Position numbers and translations under genes: made by a program | In this document: positions 1 to 9,911 of the stretch, piece by piece | Layout of the letters: each line of letters opens with the position of its first letter | Numbering within the stretch: position 1 is the stretch's first letter | The notes under the pieces: model-generated | Seen by the model: the letters and a program-made list of their open reading frames with translations, nothing else | Database searches by the model: none | What the model was told of the DNA's origin: nothing | Source of the DNA: Gilliamella sp. wkB178 | GTDB taxonomy: Bacteria > Pseudomonadota > Gammaproteobacteria > Enterobacterales > Orbaceae | Direction of reading: 5' to 3' | DNA length: 64,000 bases | Assembly: GCF_001690705.1 (NCBI RefSeq) | Contig: NZ_LZGK01000016.1 | Coordinates: forward strand, 124,001 to 188,000

Positions 1-185
1 GAAAAATAGTATTTTGGTCAAATAAATATTACTTATAAGTCAATCTTTTCATAACTTCTACTATAGTTATTAATGAAGCTAATAATTGTATATAAAATAT
101 TAATGATTAATTGTTATGTTTTAGTGCAAATAAAGTAAATATCTTAATCTAATTGCTATAATCTAATAGACTATTCGTTAGTCAT

Positions 186-226
186 GTAAAGATATTTCAG
201 GAGAAGTATATTTTTTAGTATAAAAA
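186..226 (+). repeat. Diverged copy of the dispersed 40-bp repeat
   Basis: Aligns without gaps to the copies at 52748 and 53709 (GTAAAGATnTTTC..GAGA.GTATA...TTT.AGTATAAAA) with about seven differences in 40 positions. It lies just upstream of the promoter of the flavoprotein gene at 293. Because it is the most diverged member, its membership is less certain than that of the other five copies. Confidence 0.5.
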
Positions 227-253
227 GAGGCACTAGGACGAGAAAATTTATAC

Positions 254-262
254 TGTTATAAT
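254..262 (+). promoter_or_regulatory. Extended -10 promoter of the flavoprotein gene
   Basis: TGTTATAAT is a full extended -10 (TGnTATAAT) about 30 bases before the ATG at 293. No good -35 is seen 17 bases upstream, which suits an extended -10 promoter. Confidence 0.5.
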
Positions 263-292
263 CTAGCACCTTTTCTTTTTGAAGTATCAGTT

Positions 293-1477
293 ATGCAAAC
301 TAGAATTACTATTATTGGTGCCGGTGCGGCAGGGCTTTTTTGTGCGGGATTACTTGGGCAAAAAGGCTATGAAGTGACTATAGTTGATAATGGTAAAAAA
401 GTTGGGCGTAAAATTTTAATGTCAGGGGGTGGTAAATGTAATTTTACTAATCTTGATATTAGTTCTGGCAATTATTTATCTCAAAATCCGCATTTTTGTA
501 AATCTGCCTTAAAGCGTTTTACACAATGGGATTTTTTGCAATTAGTCAATCAACATAATATTGCTTATCACGAGAAGGGGCATGGTCAGCTGTTTTGTGA
601 TAATTCAGCGCAAGATATTGTTGATATGTTAGTCAATGAGTGCCAAAAAGGTACAGTCAAATTTAAATTGCAAACTCAAGTTGAGAATATTGAGTCCTAT
701 AATCAGCAATTCAAATTATATACTTCACAAGGCGTTATTGATAGTGATAAGGTTATAGTGGCAACAGGTGGTTTGTCTATGCCAGCATTAGGTATGACGT
801 CAATTGGCTATAAAATAGCTGAAAAATTTTCTATACCCGTAGTGCCCGTTAAAGCTGGATTAGTGCCTTTTACTCTACATAAACCTTTACTCGATTTTTT
901 AGCGACTTTATCTGGTGTAGCGCTCCCAGTTGAAGTTTCTAACACAAGAATTAGTTTTAAAGAAAATCTTCTGTTTACTCATCGTGGACTTTCTGGACCA
1001 GCAATTTTACAGATTTCTAGTTATTGGCAAGCAGGGGAACCCATCAATATTAATTTATTGCCAGATTTTCAATTCGATTCGCAATTCCAACAACTGCTGG
1101 AAAAAAATCGTAATCAGACTATAAAGAATTGCCTGGCACAAATTTTACCTAAACGGCTCATAGAAGCACTAATGCAACTTAATTTATTAGCGGATACAAC
1201 GGTTAAACAACTTAATCATAAACAGCAACAACAATTATATAATACCATAACACAATGGACTGTTGTCCCCAATGGCACTGAAGGTTATCGTACTGCGGAA
1301 GTAACATTAGGCGGAGTAAGTACCGAAGCTTTATCATCAAAAACAATGCAAGCAAAAGCACAATCCAATCTCTACTTTATTGGTGAGGTTATCGATGTAG
1401 CGGGTTGGCTTGGTGGTTATAATTTCCAATGGGCCTGGAGTAGTGCTTTTGCTTGTGCCGAAGCGATTACTGCATAA
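293..1477 (+). CDS. HI0933/YhiN family NAD(P)/FAD-dependent oxidoreductase
   Basis: 394-residue flavoprotein of the HI0933-like family (E. coli YhiN is of similar length). The N-terminal Rossmann motif GAGAAGLFCAGLLG (residues 9-22) and the acidic end of the second strand bind FAD; the family motif GRKILMSGGGKCNFTN follows at about 38-53. The C-terminus has the family signature GEVIDVAGWLGGYNFQWAW near 365-383, a second contact with the flavin. The physiological substrate of the family is not established. The gene stands alone and converges with the sigma-54 activator at 1494, with only 16 bases between them. A good extended -10 element lies upstream. Confidence 0.9.
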   Translation: MQTRITIIGAGAAGLFCAGLLGQKGYEVTIVDNGKKVGRKILMSGGGKCNFTNLDISSGNYLSQNPHFCKSALKRFTQWDFLQLVNQHNIAYHEKGHGQLFCDNSAQDIVDMLVNECQKGTVKFKLQTQVENIESYNQQFKLYTSQGVIDSDKVIVATGGLSMPALGMTSIGYKIAEKFSIPVVPVKAGLVPFTLHKPLLDFLATLSGVALPVEVSNTRISFKENLLFTHRGLSGPAILQISSYWQAGEPININLLPDFQFDSQFQQLLEKNRNQTIKNCLAQILPKRLIEALMQLNLLADTTVKQLNHKQQQQLYNTITQWTVVPNGTEGYRTAEVTLGGVSTEALSSKTMQAKAQSNLYFIGEVIDVAGWLGGYNFQWAWSSAFACAEAITA

Positions 1478-1493
1478 GTATTAATATTATTGA

Positions 1494-2933
1494 TTAACGA
1501 TCAAGTACCCCTAACTGGATATTGTATTTTTTTACCTTATATTGCAAGGTGGTACGCGATACATTTAATATTTTAGCTGCACTAATAATTTTACCATTAG
1601 CTTGATTTAAAGCATCAACAATAAGTTGGCGTTCATAATCTTCGACTTGTTCAGTTAAGTCGCTACCATTACTCACATAATTGCTGACAGGTTTATGGGC
1701 AAAATTGCTATTAGCACCATTGTGATTACTTGTATTACTCATTTCGTATAAGTCATCATCAAGCATTATCTGTTGTAATTCGCCGGGTTCATTTTGTAGT
1801 ACCATACTGCGCACAATTGTATTTTCTAACATGCGCACATTACCTGGCCAAGGTGCTGAAATTAATTGTTGCAATGCATGATCGCTGATACCACTAATTA
1901 CGACATTGACATCATTTTTATGTTTATCAATAAAATACCTTGCCAATACAGGAATATCTTCGGTTCTTTCCCGTAATGCGGGTAACTTGATTAAACCAAC
2001 ATTTAACCGATAAAATAGATCGCTGCGTAATTTGCCACTATTTAACAGATCCACAGGGGATTCATTCATGGCTGCAACAATACGCACATCTGAATGTTGT
2101 TCTTTATTACCACCTAATTGCCAGTAGGTTTTTTCTTGTAAAAATCGCAGCAATTTGCTTTGCATTTCCAGTGGCATCGCATTGAGTTCATCAAGGAATA
2201 AAGTCCCACCATTAGCCAGTTCTAAATACCCTTGGCGATTTTCAGCACCTGTAAAAGCACCTTTGACAGTACCAAATAAAGTACTTTCAATCAAAGTAGT
2301 TGGTAGGGCACCACAATTAAGTGAAATAAAAGCTTTATCACGCCGTAGACTAGTTTGATGGATTAATCGAGCAAAAAGTTCTTTACCCGTTCCGGTTTCG
2401 CCAACAATTAAAACTGGCACATCATTAGCACCTAAAATATTGGTTTGATCAATCACTTCTTGCATTTTTTGCGACACAAAAACTATATCGGGTAATGGCT
2501 GTTCTTTATTCTGATATAATTTGCTATTTAGATTAAACACTTGGTCTTGTAATTCACGTACTGTCGATAAATCTCGACCTATTTCAACCGCGCCAATGAT
2601 CTCTTTATTATGATTATAGAGGGGTACGGTAGTATGTAAATAATCAACCAGTTTACCAACATGGTTATAATAAGATTGGTAGTTATTTTGATATTCTATA
2701 CCCTGTTGTAGGGCTTGTAGCATAGTGCTATCTTCTTGTTTTAAACTAGGATAGACTTTTAACATTGGCTTGCCAATTGCTTTTTCCTTCGAATAACCAT
2801 CCAGCTCAGCACTTTCCTGATTGTAGTAAATATATTTACCTTCTTTATTGATAATAGCCATTGGCTGATGCATTAAGTCAAAAAAATGTTTAAATATTTC
2901 TAAAGCCTGTAGTAATTCAGGATCAATTGTCAT
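1494..2933 (-). CDS. Sigma-54-dependent activator with PAS sensor domain
   Basis: 479-residue enhancer-binding protein. Order: an N-terminal PAS domain (about residues 15-125), an AAA+ domain (about 150-380) with Walker A GETGTGKE and the sigma-54-contacting GAFTGA loop (in [10 protein letters not shown]), and a C-terminal Fis-type helix-turn-helix (about 430-475). It has no response-regulator receiver domain, so it probably senses a small molecule through PAS. It is divergent from the decarboxylase operon at 3198, which has a near-consensus sigma-54 promoter, so that operon is its likely target. Resembles RocR-type activators of amino acid catabolism. The inducer is unknown; a basic amino acid is an inference from the neighbours. 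Confidence 0.9.
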   Translation of the reverse strand: MTIDPELLQALEIFKHFFDLMHQPMAIINKEGKYIYYNQESAELDGYSKEKAIGKPMLKVYPSLKQEDSTMLQALQQGIEYQNNYQSYYNHVGKLVDYLHTTVPLYNHNKEIIGAVEIGRDLSTVRELQDQVFNLNSKLYQNKEQPLPDIVFVSQKMQEVIDQTNILGANDVPVLIVGETGTGKELFARLIHQTSLRRDKAFISLNCGALPTTLIESTLFGTVKGAFTGAENRQGYLELANGGTLFLDELNAMPLEMQSKLLRFLQEKTYWQLGGNKEQHSDVRIVAAMNESPVDLLNSGKLRSDLFYRLNVGLIKLPALRERTEDIPVLARYFIDKHKNDVNVVISGISDHALQQLISAPWPGNVRMLENTIVRSMVLQNEPGELQQIMLDDDLYEMSNTSNHNGANSNFAHKPVSNYVSNGSDLTEQVEDYERQLIVDALNQANGKIISAAKILNVSRTTLQYKVKKYNIQLGVLDR

Positions 2934-3012
2934 GTATTAATACCTTTTAAGATGTGGCAGTTTACTAAATTGGGTTTGTTAAACTTAAATAGTATTCAAC
3001 CATTACTGATAT

Positions 3013-3028
3013 TGACGAATTTTTGTCA
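3013..3028. promoter_or_regulatory. Candidate enhancer site for the sigma-54 activator
   Basis: Inverted repeat TGAC-N8-GTCA in the divergent intergenic region, about 100 bases upstream of the -24/-12 promoter, the normal distance for an enhancer-binding protein site. Assignment to the activator at 1494 is inferred from position alone. Confidence 0.4.
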
Positions 3029-3110
3029 TAAAAACATATATTCTACTAAATGACTAATATTTTTTTTGTAATTTTTTTGTTAATTATTTGATTATTAATG
3101 TTTTGTTAAG

Positions 3111-3127
3111 TTGGCACGCTGATTGCA
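3111..3127 (+). promoter_or_regulatory. Sigma-54 (-24/-12) promoter of the decarboxylase operon
   Basis: TTGGCACGCTGATTGCA matches the sigma-54 consensus (YTGGCACG-N4-TTGCW) at every defined position, with correct GG-to-GC spacing. It lies about 70 bases before the ATG at 3198 and faces the operon. The divergent gene at 1494 encodes a sigma-54 activator, which supports function. Confidence 0.9.
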
Positions 3128-3197
3128 TTAAAAGCACAAGTTATAAGTGATAAACCTTTTACTTATCTTTTTTATGTACTAATTAACTGGAGGCTAT

Positions 3198-4595
3198 ATG
3201 TCCGACACAATTATGTCAAATTATAACAAATTACGTACAGATCTTGTAACAAAAGATCGCCGATTTAGTGCTCAAGACGGCAAACTATGTTTTGATGGCG
3301 TTAATTTGGAACAGTTGGCAAAAAAATATCCAACACCATTTTATGTTTTTTCTGAAAAAGAAATTGATCGTAATGTGCAAGAAATTAAAGATGCTTTTAA
3401 AGCGCATCCTAATACTAAGATTTTTTATGCTTCAAAAACTTGTTCAGTAATGGGTGTATTAAAAGCGATAAAAGATGCAGGTATCTATGCGGAAGCGAAC
3501 TCAATGTATGAAGTCCGTAAATGTTTAGATATTGGTTTTAGTGGTAGCCAAATTGTGTTTAATGGTGTCGTTAAAAAACCAGTAGATTTAGAATTCGCTA
3601 TCCAAAATGATCTTTATATTATCAATGTTGATAGCCTTTATGAACTTGATATTATTGATGAAATTTCAACTCGCTTGAAAAAAGTTGCGAATGTTTGTGT
3701 GCGCGTAGAACCTAATGTGCCATCAGCAACACATGCAGAATTAGTTACTGCATATCATGCAAAATCAGGTATTGATTTAGAACAAGCGGAAGAAACTTGC
3801 CGCCGTATTCTTAAAATGCCTTATGTACATTTACGTGGTTTACATATGCATGTTGGGGATCAAGTTCCTGAGTCAGAACCTTTTGCTAAAGCAACTAAAG
3901 TACTAGTTGATGAATCACGCCGTTTAGAAGAAGTACTTGGCATTAAATTTGATTTAATCAACGTTGGTGGCGGTATTCCGGTACCATATAAATATGACGA
4001 AGAAAATGGTAACCCATTACAAGATAACATGTATGCAGGTATTACCGCGCAGGATTTTGCTGATGCAGTTATTAGTGAAGTGCACAAATGGCGTACTGAT
4101 GTTGAAATCTGCATTGAACCTGGTCGTAAAGTCACTGGTTCAGCAGGGGTTCTGGTAACAGAAGTTGCCTGTGAAAAACGTAAAACTAATTACGATTTAG
4201 ACGGTAACGTTGAAGAACATGTTGAATGGAAATTTGTTGATGCTGGTTATAGTGTCCTGTCTGACAGTCAACATTTTGATTGGTTCTTCTATGTTTATAA
4301 TGCATCAAAAATCAATGAATCACATGATGAATATATTAAATTGGCAGGTCCTTTATGTGATGGTGGTGACTATTACCATGTTGGTGTTAAAGGTGAAGAA
4401 TTCTTAATGCCTAAAGACACTCAAATTGGTGATATTGTTGCTTTCCTTGATGCAGGTGCTTATACCATTGAAAGCCAAACAGTGTATAACAATCGTCCTC
4501 GTACTGCGGTAGTAATGATCGATAAAGAAGGTGACGATCGCCTAATTCGTCGTGAAGACACCTACGAAGATATGGTTGGATACGATCTGTATTAA
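3198..4595 (+). CDS. Fold-III PLP decarboxylase, DokD-like (D-ornithine/D-lysine)
   Basis: 465-residue fold-type III PLP decarboxylase of the Orn/DAP/Arg decarboxylase group. Schiff-base lysine K80 lies in FYASKTCS; the PLP-phosphate glycine loop is [14 protein letters not shown] is present; the C-terminal active-site cysteine is in [10 protein letters not shown]. These identify the fold but not the substrate. Neighbours decide the reading: a sigma-54 activator, an APC antiporter and an ornithine/alanine-racemase-family enzyme match the layout I recall for the Salmonella D-ornithine/D-lysine decarboxylase DokD. Predicted products are putrescine or cadaverine plus CO2. Alternatives are L-ornithine, L-lysine or diaminopimelate decarboxylase; DAP is unlikely given the context. 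A good RBS (GGAGG) precedes the start. Confidence 0.75.
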   Translation: MSDTIMSNYNKLRTDLVTKDRRFSAQDGKLCFDGVNLEQLAKKYPTPFYVFSEKEIDRNVQEIKDAFKAHPNTKIFYASKTCSVMGVLKAIKDAGIYAEANSMYEVRKCLDIGFSGSQIVFNGVVKKPVDLEFAIQNDLYIINVDSLYELDIIDEISTRLKKVANVCVRVEPNVPSATHAELVTAYHAKSGIDLEQAEETCRRILKMPYVHLRGLHMHVGDQVPESEPFAKATKVLVDESRRLEEVLGIKFDLINVGGGIPVPYKYDEENGNPLQDNMYAGITAQDFADAVISEVHKWRTDVEICIEPGRKVTGSAGVLVTEVACEKRKTNYDLDGNVEEHVEWKFVDAGYSVLSDSQHFDWFFYVYNASKINESHDEYIKLAGPLCDGGDYYHVGVKGEEFLMPKDTQIGDIVAFLDAGAYTIESQTVYNNRPRTAVVMIDKEGDDRLIRREDTYEDMVGYDLY

Positions 4596-4603
4596 TCATG
4601 ATT

Positions 4604-4630
4604 TATCTGGAGCAGTTAATGCTCCAGATA
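4604..4630 (+). other. Intercistronic hairpin in the decarboxylase operon
   Basis: Ten-base stem TATCTGGAGC / GCTCCAGATA with a 7-base loop, between the decarboxylase stop and the transporter start. No T-tract follows, so it looks like an mRNA-stability or partial attenuation element rather than a true terminator. Confidence 0.5.
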
Positions 4631-4649
4631 TGATAATGTGAGGTTATAT

Positions 4650-6068
4650 ATGAGTAATACTAAAGATTCGGGTTTACTTGGTATTAAAGACATTGTGTTT
4701 ATGAATGTCATTGCAATACTGAGTTTACGTCAAATTCCTAATGTAGCTCCTTATGGGGCATCAGCAATGTTGCTTTGGCTACTTGCTGCATTTTGTCTTT
4801 TCTTCCCTTTAGCCATGGTTTGTGGTGAGCTTTCAACTGGCTGGCCAAAAGATGGTGGGATTTTTGTATGGGTAAAAGAAGCATTTGGTAAACGTATTGG
4901 TTGGATAGTTGTGGTTTGCTTCTTGTTTTCTTGTGTGCTTTTCTTCCCATTAATGTTGCAATTTGGTTTTACTGCAATTGGTTATATGTTTAGTGCAGAG
5001 TTAGCACAAAATCAAGTATTTATTGGTGTAGGTTCCATGGTGGTCTTCTGGATTTTGACACTTATGAATATTAGAGGCATGCAATGGACTAAAATTATTA
5101 ATAGTGTTAGTGCTTGGCTTGGAGTATTTATCCCGGCAGCAATTATTATTGTTTTAGCGGTAGTTTGGTTATTAACTGGTCACCCAATGGCAACTGATTA
5201 TAGCCATGTTAGTGATTGGATCCCTGATTTAAGTAGTTGGGATACTATTGTGTTCTTATCTAGCATGATGTTTGCTTTTGCCGGACTTGAAGTTGCTCCA
5301 ATGATTGCTGGGCGTACTCGTGATCCACAACGTGATTTCCCTAAAGCAATGGCAGTATCAGCAATCGTAATTGTTGGTATTTATATGATTGGTTCATGGG
5401 CAATTAATACCTTATTACCTGCTCAAGATACTGATATTGTTGCTGGAGTAATGCAGGCAATGGAAGCAGCGGCTAACGAATTACACATGCCTTGGTTATT
5501 ACCAGTGATGGCTATTTGTTTATTCTTTGGTGCTTTAGGACAAATTAACTCATGGTTAGTTGGCCCGATCTATATGTTACAAGAAGCATCAAAAGAAGAT
5601 AATTTACTTGGTGAACGAATTGGTCGTTTGCACCCAGTTTATAAAACACCGGCCTTTGCATTGATTATTCAAGCAATTATTGTAACGGTTTTATGTTTTT
5701 CAACTTTTGTGTCGCCAAGTATTGCCGCAGCTTATTGGATGTTAACAGCGTTAACTACTATCTGTTACTTTATTCCATATTTAGTTATGTTTATTGCTTA
5801 TTATCGTTTACGTATTACACAACCAAATGTAGCGCGTAGTTTCAAAATTCCGGGTAAAGTAATGCCGATTGTGTTACCTGGCTTAGGATTCTTATCTACT
5901 CTGTTTGCAGTGGTATTAGTCTTTATTCCACCAGCACAAATTGATATGGGTGGTTATGCAGAGTATGTAGCTAAAATTGTTGGTGGTGCGGTGCTTGCTA
6001 TTGGATTAGCTGAATGGATATTCCATCGAGCACAAAAACGTAATCGTTTACAACACAATAAAATATAG
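4650..6068 (+). CDS. APC family amino acid transporter, probable antiporter
   Basis: 472 residues with about 12 predicted membrane helices. The N-terminal half (SLRQIPNVAPYGASAM, and GGIFVWVKEAFGKRIGW) resembles the glutamate:GABA antiporter (GadC-like) group of the APC superfamily. I chose the ATG at 4650: it has TGAGG 6 bases upstream, whereas the GTG at 4638 overlaps that ribosome-binding site. It lies between the decarboxylase and the racemase in one operon, so exchange of a basic amino acid for the decarboxylated amine across the inner membrane is the natural role. Substrate specificity cannot be read from the sequence. Confidence 0.8.
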   Translation: MSNTKDSGLLGIKDIVFMNVIAILSLRQIPNVAPYGASAMLLWLLAAFCLFFPLAMVCGELSTGWPKDGGIFVWVKEAFGKRIGWIVVVCFLFSCVLFFPLMLQFGFTAIGYMFSAELAQNQVFIGVGSMVVFWILTLMNIRGMQWTKIINSVSAWLGVFIPAAIIIVLAVVWLLTGHPMATDYSHVSDWIPDLSSWDTIVFLSSMMFAFAGLEVAPMIAGRTRDPQRDFPKAMAVSAIVIVGIYMIGSWAINTLLPAQDTDIVAGVMQAMEAAANELHMPWLLPVMAICLFFGALGQINSWLVGPIYMLQEASKEDNLLGERIGRLHPVYKTPAFALIIQAIIVTVLCFSTFVSPSIAAAYWMLTALTTICYFIPYLVMFIAYYRLRITQPNVARSFKIPGKVMPIVLPGLGFLSTLFAVVLVFIPPAQIDMGGYAEYVAKIVGGAVLAIGLAEWIFHRAQKRNRLQHNKI

Positions 6069-6080
6069 AGGAGTAAATAT

Positions 6081-7187
6081 ATGTACAAACCTATATTAGA
6101 AATTGATTTACGCAAGTTAAGAAATAATGCCCGTGTAGAAAAAGATCTATTAGCTAAACATGGCATTGAAGTAATGGCTGTAAATAAGGTCTTTGATGGT
6201 TGTGTCGAAACGGCGAAAGCCGTTCTCGATGGTGGCATTGATGTGATTGCCGAATCAAGAACTTATAATTTGAAAAAAGTGAAACAAGCATTAAATTGTA
6301 AAACTTGTTTATTACGTAGTCCTTGTTTAAGTGAAATTAGTGATGTAGTTAAATATGCTGATATTAGCTTAAATAGTGAGCCAGAAGTTATACAAGCACT
6401 TTCTGATGAAGCCATTAAACAGCAAAAAGTTCATCAAGTTTTATTAATGGTGGATATGGGTGATTTACGTGAAGGAATTTGGTTTGAACATATTGATGAA
6501 ATTATCAATACTGTTAAACTAATACTATCTTTACCCGGTGTTGAGCTTTATGGGCTTGGCACTAACTTTAACTGCTATGGTACTGTTTTGCCTACCGTCA
6601 AAAATGGTGAAGATTTTTTACAAATAGCTCGTAAGGTAGAACAATCCTGTAATATTAAGATAAAATATTTATCGGCTGGTAATTGTACTAGTTATCACTT
6701 ACTAGACAAAGGTCTTTGGCCGGAAGGATTGAATCATTTGAGAATAGGTGGTTTACATGAGTTTGGTATTGAGTATGTGGATATGAAATACCTTGATGAA
6801 TTTCATCATTCAAACAAACCAGTTGATAAAGCATGTAGTAATTTGTACAAATTATATGCCGAAATCATTGAGCTCAATAGTAAACCGACTGTTCCCGTTG
6901 GTGAATTAGGTGTAGATGCTTTTTTAAATAGTAAAACATTTGTTGATCATGGGACTCGCAAACGAGCACTTCTTGCCTTTGGGCGTCAAGATGTTCCAGC
7001 AGAAAGTTGTGTTCCTATCAATGACAATATTACTGTTTTAGGGCAAACCAGTGATCACACTCTCGTCGATATTGAAGATGTTACACAAGTATTACGAGTC
7101 GGTGATGTCATTTGTTTTGAACTTGATTACACCGCCTTACTTATGGCATGTCAAACTAATGGTATAGAAAAACGGTTTATTTATTAA
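6081..7187 (+). CDS. Alanine/ornithine racemase family PLP enzyme
   Basis: 368 residues, an N-terminal alanine-racemase-type TIM barrel. The probable PLP lysine is in MAVNKVFDGC (about residues 31-40), and the family motif VDMGDLREGIW is near 130-140, as in ornithine racemase of amino-acid-fermenting clostridia (as I recall). It begins 12 bases after the transporter stop with a GAGGAG ribosome-binding site. A racemase beside a fold-III decarboxylase suggests L-ornithine or L-lysine is first converted to the D-isomer and then decarboxylated. It is unlikely to be the cell-wall alanine racemase: the context is catabolic and sigma-54 controlled. Exact substrate unknown. Confidence 0.8.
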   Translation: MYKPILEIDLRKLRNNARVEKDLLAKHGIEVMAVNKVFDGCVETAKAVLDGGIDVIAESRTYNLKKVKQALNCKTCLLRSPCLSEISDVVKYADISLNSEPEVIQALSDEAIKQQKVHQVLLMVDMGDLREGIWFEHIDEIINTVKLILSLPGVELYGLGTNFNCYGTVLPTVKNGEDFLQIARKVEQSCNIKIKYLSAGNCTSYHLLDKGLWPEGLNHLRIGGLHEFGIEYVDMKYLDEFHHSNKPVDKACSNLYKLYAEIIELNSKPTVPVGELGVDAFLNSKTFVDHGTRKRALLAFGRQDVPAESCVPINDNITVLGQTSDHTLVDIEDVTQVLRVGDVICFELDYTALLMACQTNGIEKRFIY

Positions 7188-7195
7188 TTCGTGCA

Positions 7196-7222
7196 AACTG
7201 CTGGGTAACCAGCAGTTTTTAT
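7196..7222 (+). terminator. Terminator after the racemase gene
   Basis: Stem AACTGCTGG / CCAGCAGTT with a GTAA loop followed by TTT; ends the decarboxylase operon just after the racemase stop, so the next permease may be expressed separately or by read-through. Confidence 0.8.
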
Positions 7223-7241
7223 TGTTTATTAGGCGGTTTAC

Positions 7242-8648
7242 ATGGCAACAATAGAATCTCAAGATACACCTTACCCCAGTAGCACTTTAAAGAAAAATCT
7301 AAAAAATCGTCATTTGTTGATGATCTCATTAGGTGGATCAATTGGTACCGGTTTATTTATTGGTATTGCAGCTCCCCTTAGTACAGTTGGACCATTAGGT
7401 ACCATTATTGCTTATTTAATGGCCGGGTGCATAATGCTGTCAACGATGTTATGTTTGGGTGAACTTTCTTGTGCCTTTCCTCATGCGGGTTCTTTTCAAC
7501 ACTATGCTTTAATGTTTATACCTAATCCAATTTGGAGTTACACCATAGGTTGGTTATATTGGTTAAGTTGGGTGCTGTCGATGGCGGCAGATTTAACTGC
7601 TGCATCAATGATTGCTCACCAAGTGTTTCCTGCTATTCCCATTTATCTTTTCAGTTTATTAATTTTAATCGTTATTACTGCAGTACATCTAACCTCAGTA
7701 CGAGCGTTTGGTGAAAGCGAGTATTGGTTTTCAACCATTAAAGTTTTGGCAATTATTGCATTTATTGGGATTGGTATTTATTTACTCTATCAGCAATATT
7801 CACATACTCATATTTTACCTACTTTTAAAACTGAATCTGGTTGGTTTCCTAATGGCTTTTTGTCTATTTTTATTTGTATGACAATTGTCACCTATTCATT
7901 TCAAGGTGTTGAACTAATTGGTAGTGCCGCGGGGGAATCGCAATCACCACAATCAGTGTTACCAAAAATTATTATTGGGGTAGCCTTCCGCATTATTCTG
8001 TTTTATGTACTAGCCATTGCCGTATTAGCGTTAGTTTATCCTTATGGCACTGAACATACAGAAATTAGTCCATTTGTGTGGGTATTTAATAAAGCAGGCA
8101 TTACATTTGCCTCAAATATAATGTTGTTTGTTATTTTTTGTGCTGCCATTTCTGCAGCTAATTCAGCAATTTATGCTAGCTCTAGAATGTTGTGGTCAAT
8201 GGCTCAAGATAATCTTGCTCCTAAATATTTTTCTACAGTAAATAAACGCGGAGTACCGACTAAAGGTATTTTGTTTATTGCGATTATTGCACTAGTATCT
8301 TTGTTTTCTAAATATATAGCGGCAGAAAAATTGTATATTTATTTGGTAGCAAGTACCGGGCAAGTGGGTTGTTTTGCGTGGATTATTATTGCTTGGTGTC
8401 AGTATCAATTCCGTAAAGGTATAAATAGTGGTAAATATCCTAAAGAGATGATTAAATTTAAATCCCCTTTATTCCCTTGGCTGGCAGCAATTTCTATTAT
8501 TGTCAATTTGGTGATTATTATTGGGGTCTGGTTTGGTGAATCAGGTCATTTCATCTTATTATCAGAAGTAATATTAATCTTAGTTATCTTGGCTTCTTAT
8601 TTTTTCTATAAGAAACGCCATCCAATATTCAGCGGTGAATTAAAATAG
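7242..8648 (+). CDS. AAT-type amino acid permease (LysP-like)
   Basis: 468-residue APC-superfamily permease with about 12 membrane helices. The first helix motif SLGGSIGTGLFIG (residues 30-42) and GELSCAFPHAGSF are typical of the amino acid transporter family that includes LysP, AroP and GabP. It follows the racemase gene after a terminator, 54 bases away, on the same strand. Supply of lysine or another basic amino acid to the pathway upstream would fit but is not shown by the sequence. No separate promoter is obvious in the short gap. Confidence 0.75.
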   Translation: MATIESQDTPYPSSTLKKNLKNRHLLMISLGGSIGTGLFIGIAAPLSTVGPLGTIIAYLMAGCIMLSTMLCLGELSCAFPHAGSFQHYALMFIPNPIWSYTIGWLYWLSWVLSMAADLTAASMIAHQVFPAIPIYLFSLLILIVITAVHLTSVRAFGESEYWFSTIKVLAIIAFIGIGIYLLYQQYSHTHILPTFKTESGWFPNGFLSIFICMTIVTYSFQGVELIGSAAGESQSPQSVLPKIIIGVAFRIILFYVLAIAVLALVYPYGTEHTEISPFVWVFNKAGITFASNIMLFVIFCAAISAANSAIYASSRMLWSMAQDNLAPKYFSTVNKRGVPTKGILFIAIIALVSLFSKYIAAEKLYIYLVASTGQVGCFAWIIIAWCQYQFRKGINSGKYPKEMIKFKSPLFPWLAAISIIVNLVIIIGVWFGESGHFILLSEVILILVILASYFFYKKRHPIFSGELK

Positions 8649-8689
8649 ATTAAATAGCTAGTGCGCACAAATTAATAATGCTTAATGAA

Positions 8690-8728
8690 AAACTAAACAG
8701 TATGTATTTGCTTACTGTTTAGTTTATT
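8690..8728. terminator. Bidirectional terminator between permease and marC
   Basis: Thirteen-base perfect stem AAACTAAACAGTA / TACTGTTTAGTTT with a 10-base loop, flanked by T-rich DNA on one side and A-rich on the other, between the two convergent genes. Confidence 0.6.
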
Positions 8729-8768
8729 AATTATTTCTATATTAAATAATGTGAATTGGCTTACTAGC

Positions 8769-9371
8769 TTATTTTAAAAATGCGGCAACACCTGTAAAAA
8801 TTACTTGTGCTGCAATGGCTGACAATAGTAAGCCAGTTAATTTTGCTAGAATAGCAATACCAGTATTTTTTAAAACTTTGGCAATACTTTTGGCACATAA
8901 CAACATGGCATAAATACCACTTGAGGCAATTAATAATGAAATAGCCCCAATCAAATTTTGTACAACACCAATTGCACCTGTTCCTAATACAATAATCGTA
9001 CCTATGGATGCCGGCCCCATGCATAGCGGGATTGCTAATGGCACTACACTAATATCTTCATCACTATTAATTTTATTTTTTTCTGGGGAATCGTTCATTA
9101 ATGATACAGCTGTCAAAAATAATAAAGCTCCTGAACCAATTCTAAAAGCATCCAGTGTAAAACCAAAAACACTAAACATGGCATTACCAATAAAGAATAA
9201 TACAATTCCAATAATAAAAACTGCACAGGACGTTTTAAATGCAGTTTTGCGTCGCTGTTGTTCATTGTATTGTTTGGTACCACTCAAAAACGCACTTAAA
9301 ACGGCTGGAGGGGTCATTAATGCAAATAATTTTACGGTTGTAGCAAGAATATCGACAAGATAGTCTCCCAT
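8769..9371 (-). CDS. MarC family integral membrane protein
   Basis: 200 residues, six predicted membrane helices, UPF0056/MarC family (usual length 195-220). Family motifs include NxxPP-like LFALMTPPAVLSAFLS near the N-terminus and PLAIPLCMGPASIGTIIVL in the middle. I start at 9371 (MGDYLV) because AAAGG lies 8 bases upstream and this gives the normal family length; an in-frame start 48 bases further up adds an atypical N-terminus. The function of MarC proteins is unknown; the old link with multiple antibiotic resistance is not supported. Confidence 0.85.
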   Translation of the reverse strand: MGDYLVDILATTVKLFALMTPPAVLSAFLSGTKQYNEQQRRKTAFKTSCAVFIIGIVLFFIGNAMFSVFGFTLDAFRIGSGALLFLTAVSLMNDSPEKNKINSDEDISVVPLAIPLCMGPASIGTIIVLGTGAIGVVQNLIGAISLLIASSGIYAMLLCAKSIAKVLKNTGIAILAKLTGLLLSAIAAQVIFTGVAAFLK

Positions 9372-9451
9372 GATATATACCTTTTGTGTGGCTTTAATAA
9401 ATAAAGCTAATTTTATCAATAAATATTGGTGGGGAATAACTTTTATTATAT

Positions 9452-9480
9452 AAAAAAACGGTCACCATAAAGGTGACCAT
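9452..9480 (-). terminator. Terminator of the rpsP-rimM-trmD-rplS operon
   Basis: On the minus strand: stem GGTCACC / GGTGACC with a 5-base loop followed by G and seven T. It lies about 50 bases after the rplS stop. Confidence 0.9.
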
Positions 9481-9529
9481 ATTTAATCTGATATATTTTA
9501 ATTAATTTTTAGTAGTTAACTAATCAAAA

Positions 9530-9880
9530 TTAGTTAAGGCGCTCTTTAATACGAGCAGCTTTACCACGAAGTTCGCGTAAGTAGTAAAGTTTAGCTTGAC
9601 GTACTTGACCACGACGTTTCACAGTAATTGAATCAACAATTGGTGAGTGAGTTTGGAATACTCGTTCAACACCTTCGCCATTCGAAATTTTACGTACTGT
9701 AAATGCAGAATGTAAACCACGATTGCGAATTGCAACAACCACACCTTCGTATGCTTGAAGACGTTTTTTATTACCTTCAACAACCCATACTTTTACTTCA
9801 ACCGTATCGCCCGGGCGAAAAGACGGGATGTCTTTCTTCATTTGTTCTTGTTCTAATTGCTGAATAATTGCATTTTTCAT
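9530..9880 (-). CDS. rplS: 50S ribosomal protein L19
   Basis: 116 residues, full length for bacterial bL19. Begins [21 protein letters not shown] and contains the conserved FRPGDTVEV and [12 protein letters not shown] segments, ending with the basic [15 protein letters not shown]. It binds near the 30S-50S interface. Last gene of the four-gene operon, 31 bases after trmD, with a strong terminator behind it. Confidence 0.98.
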   Translation of the reverse strand: MKNAIIQQLEQEQMKKDIPSFRPGDTVEVKVWVVEGNKKRLQAYEGVVVAIRNRGLHSAFTVRKISNGEGVERVFQTHSPIVDSITVKRRGQVRQAKLYYLRELRGKAARIKERLN

Positions 9881-9911
9881 AATATTATCTCTTACTAGTT
9901 ATACTGAAATA

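Noticed and set aside
8764..9363. Overlapping frames opposite and out of phase with marC
   Set aside because: Low-complexity shadows of marC (rich in Cys/Tyr or Ile/Lys) without starts or context of their own.
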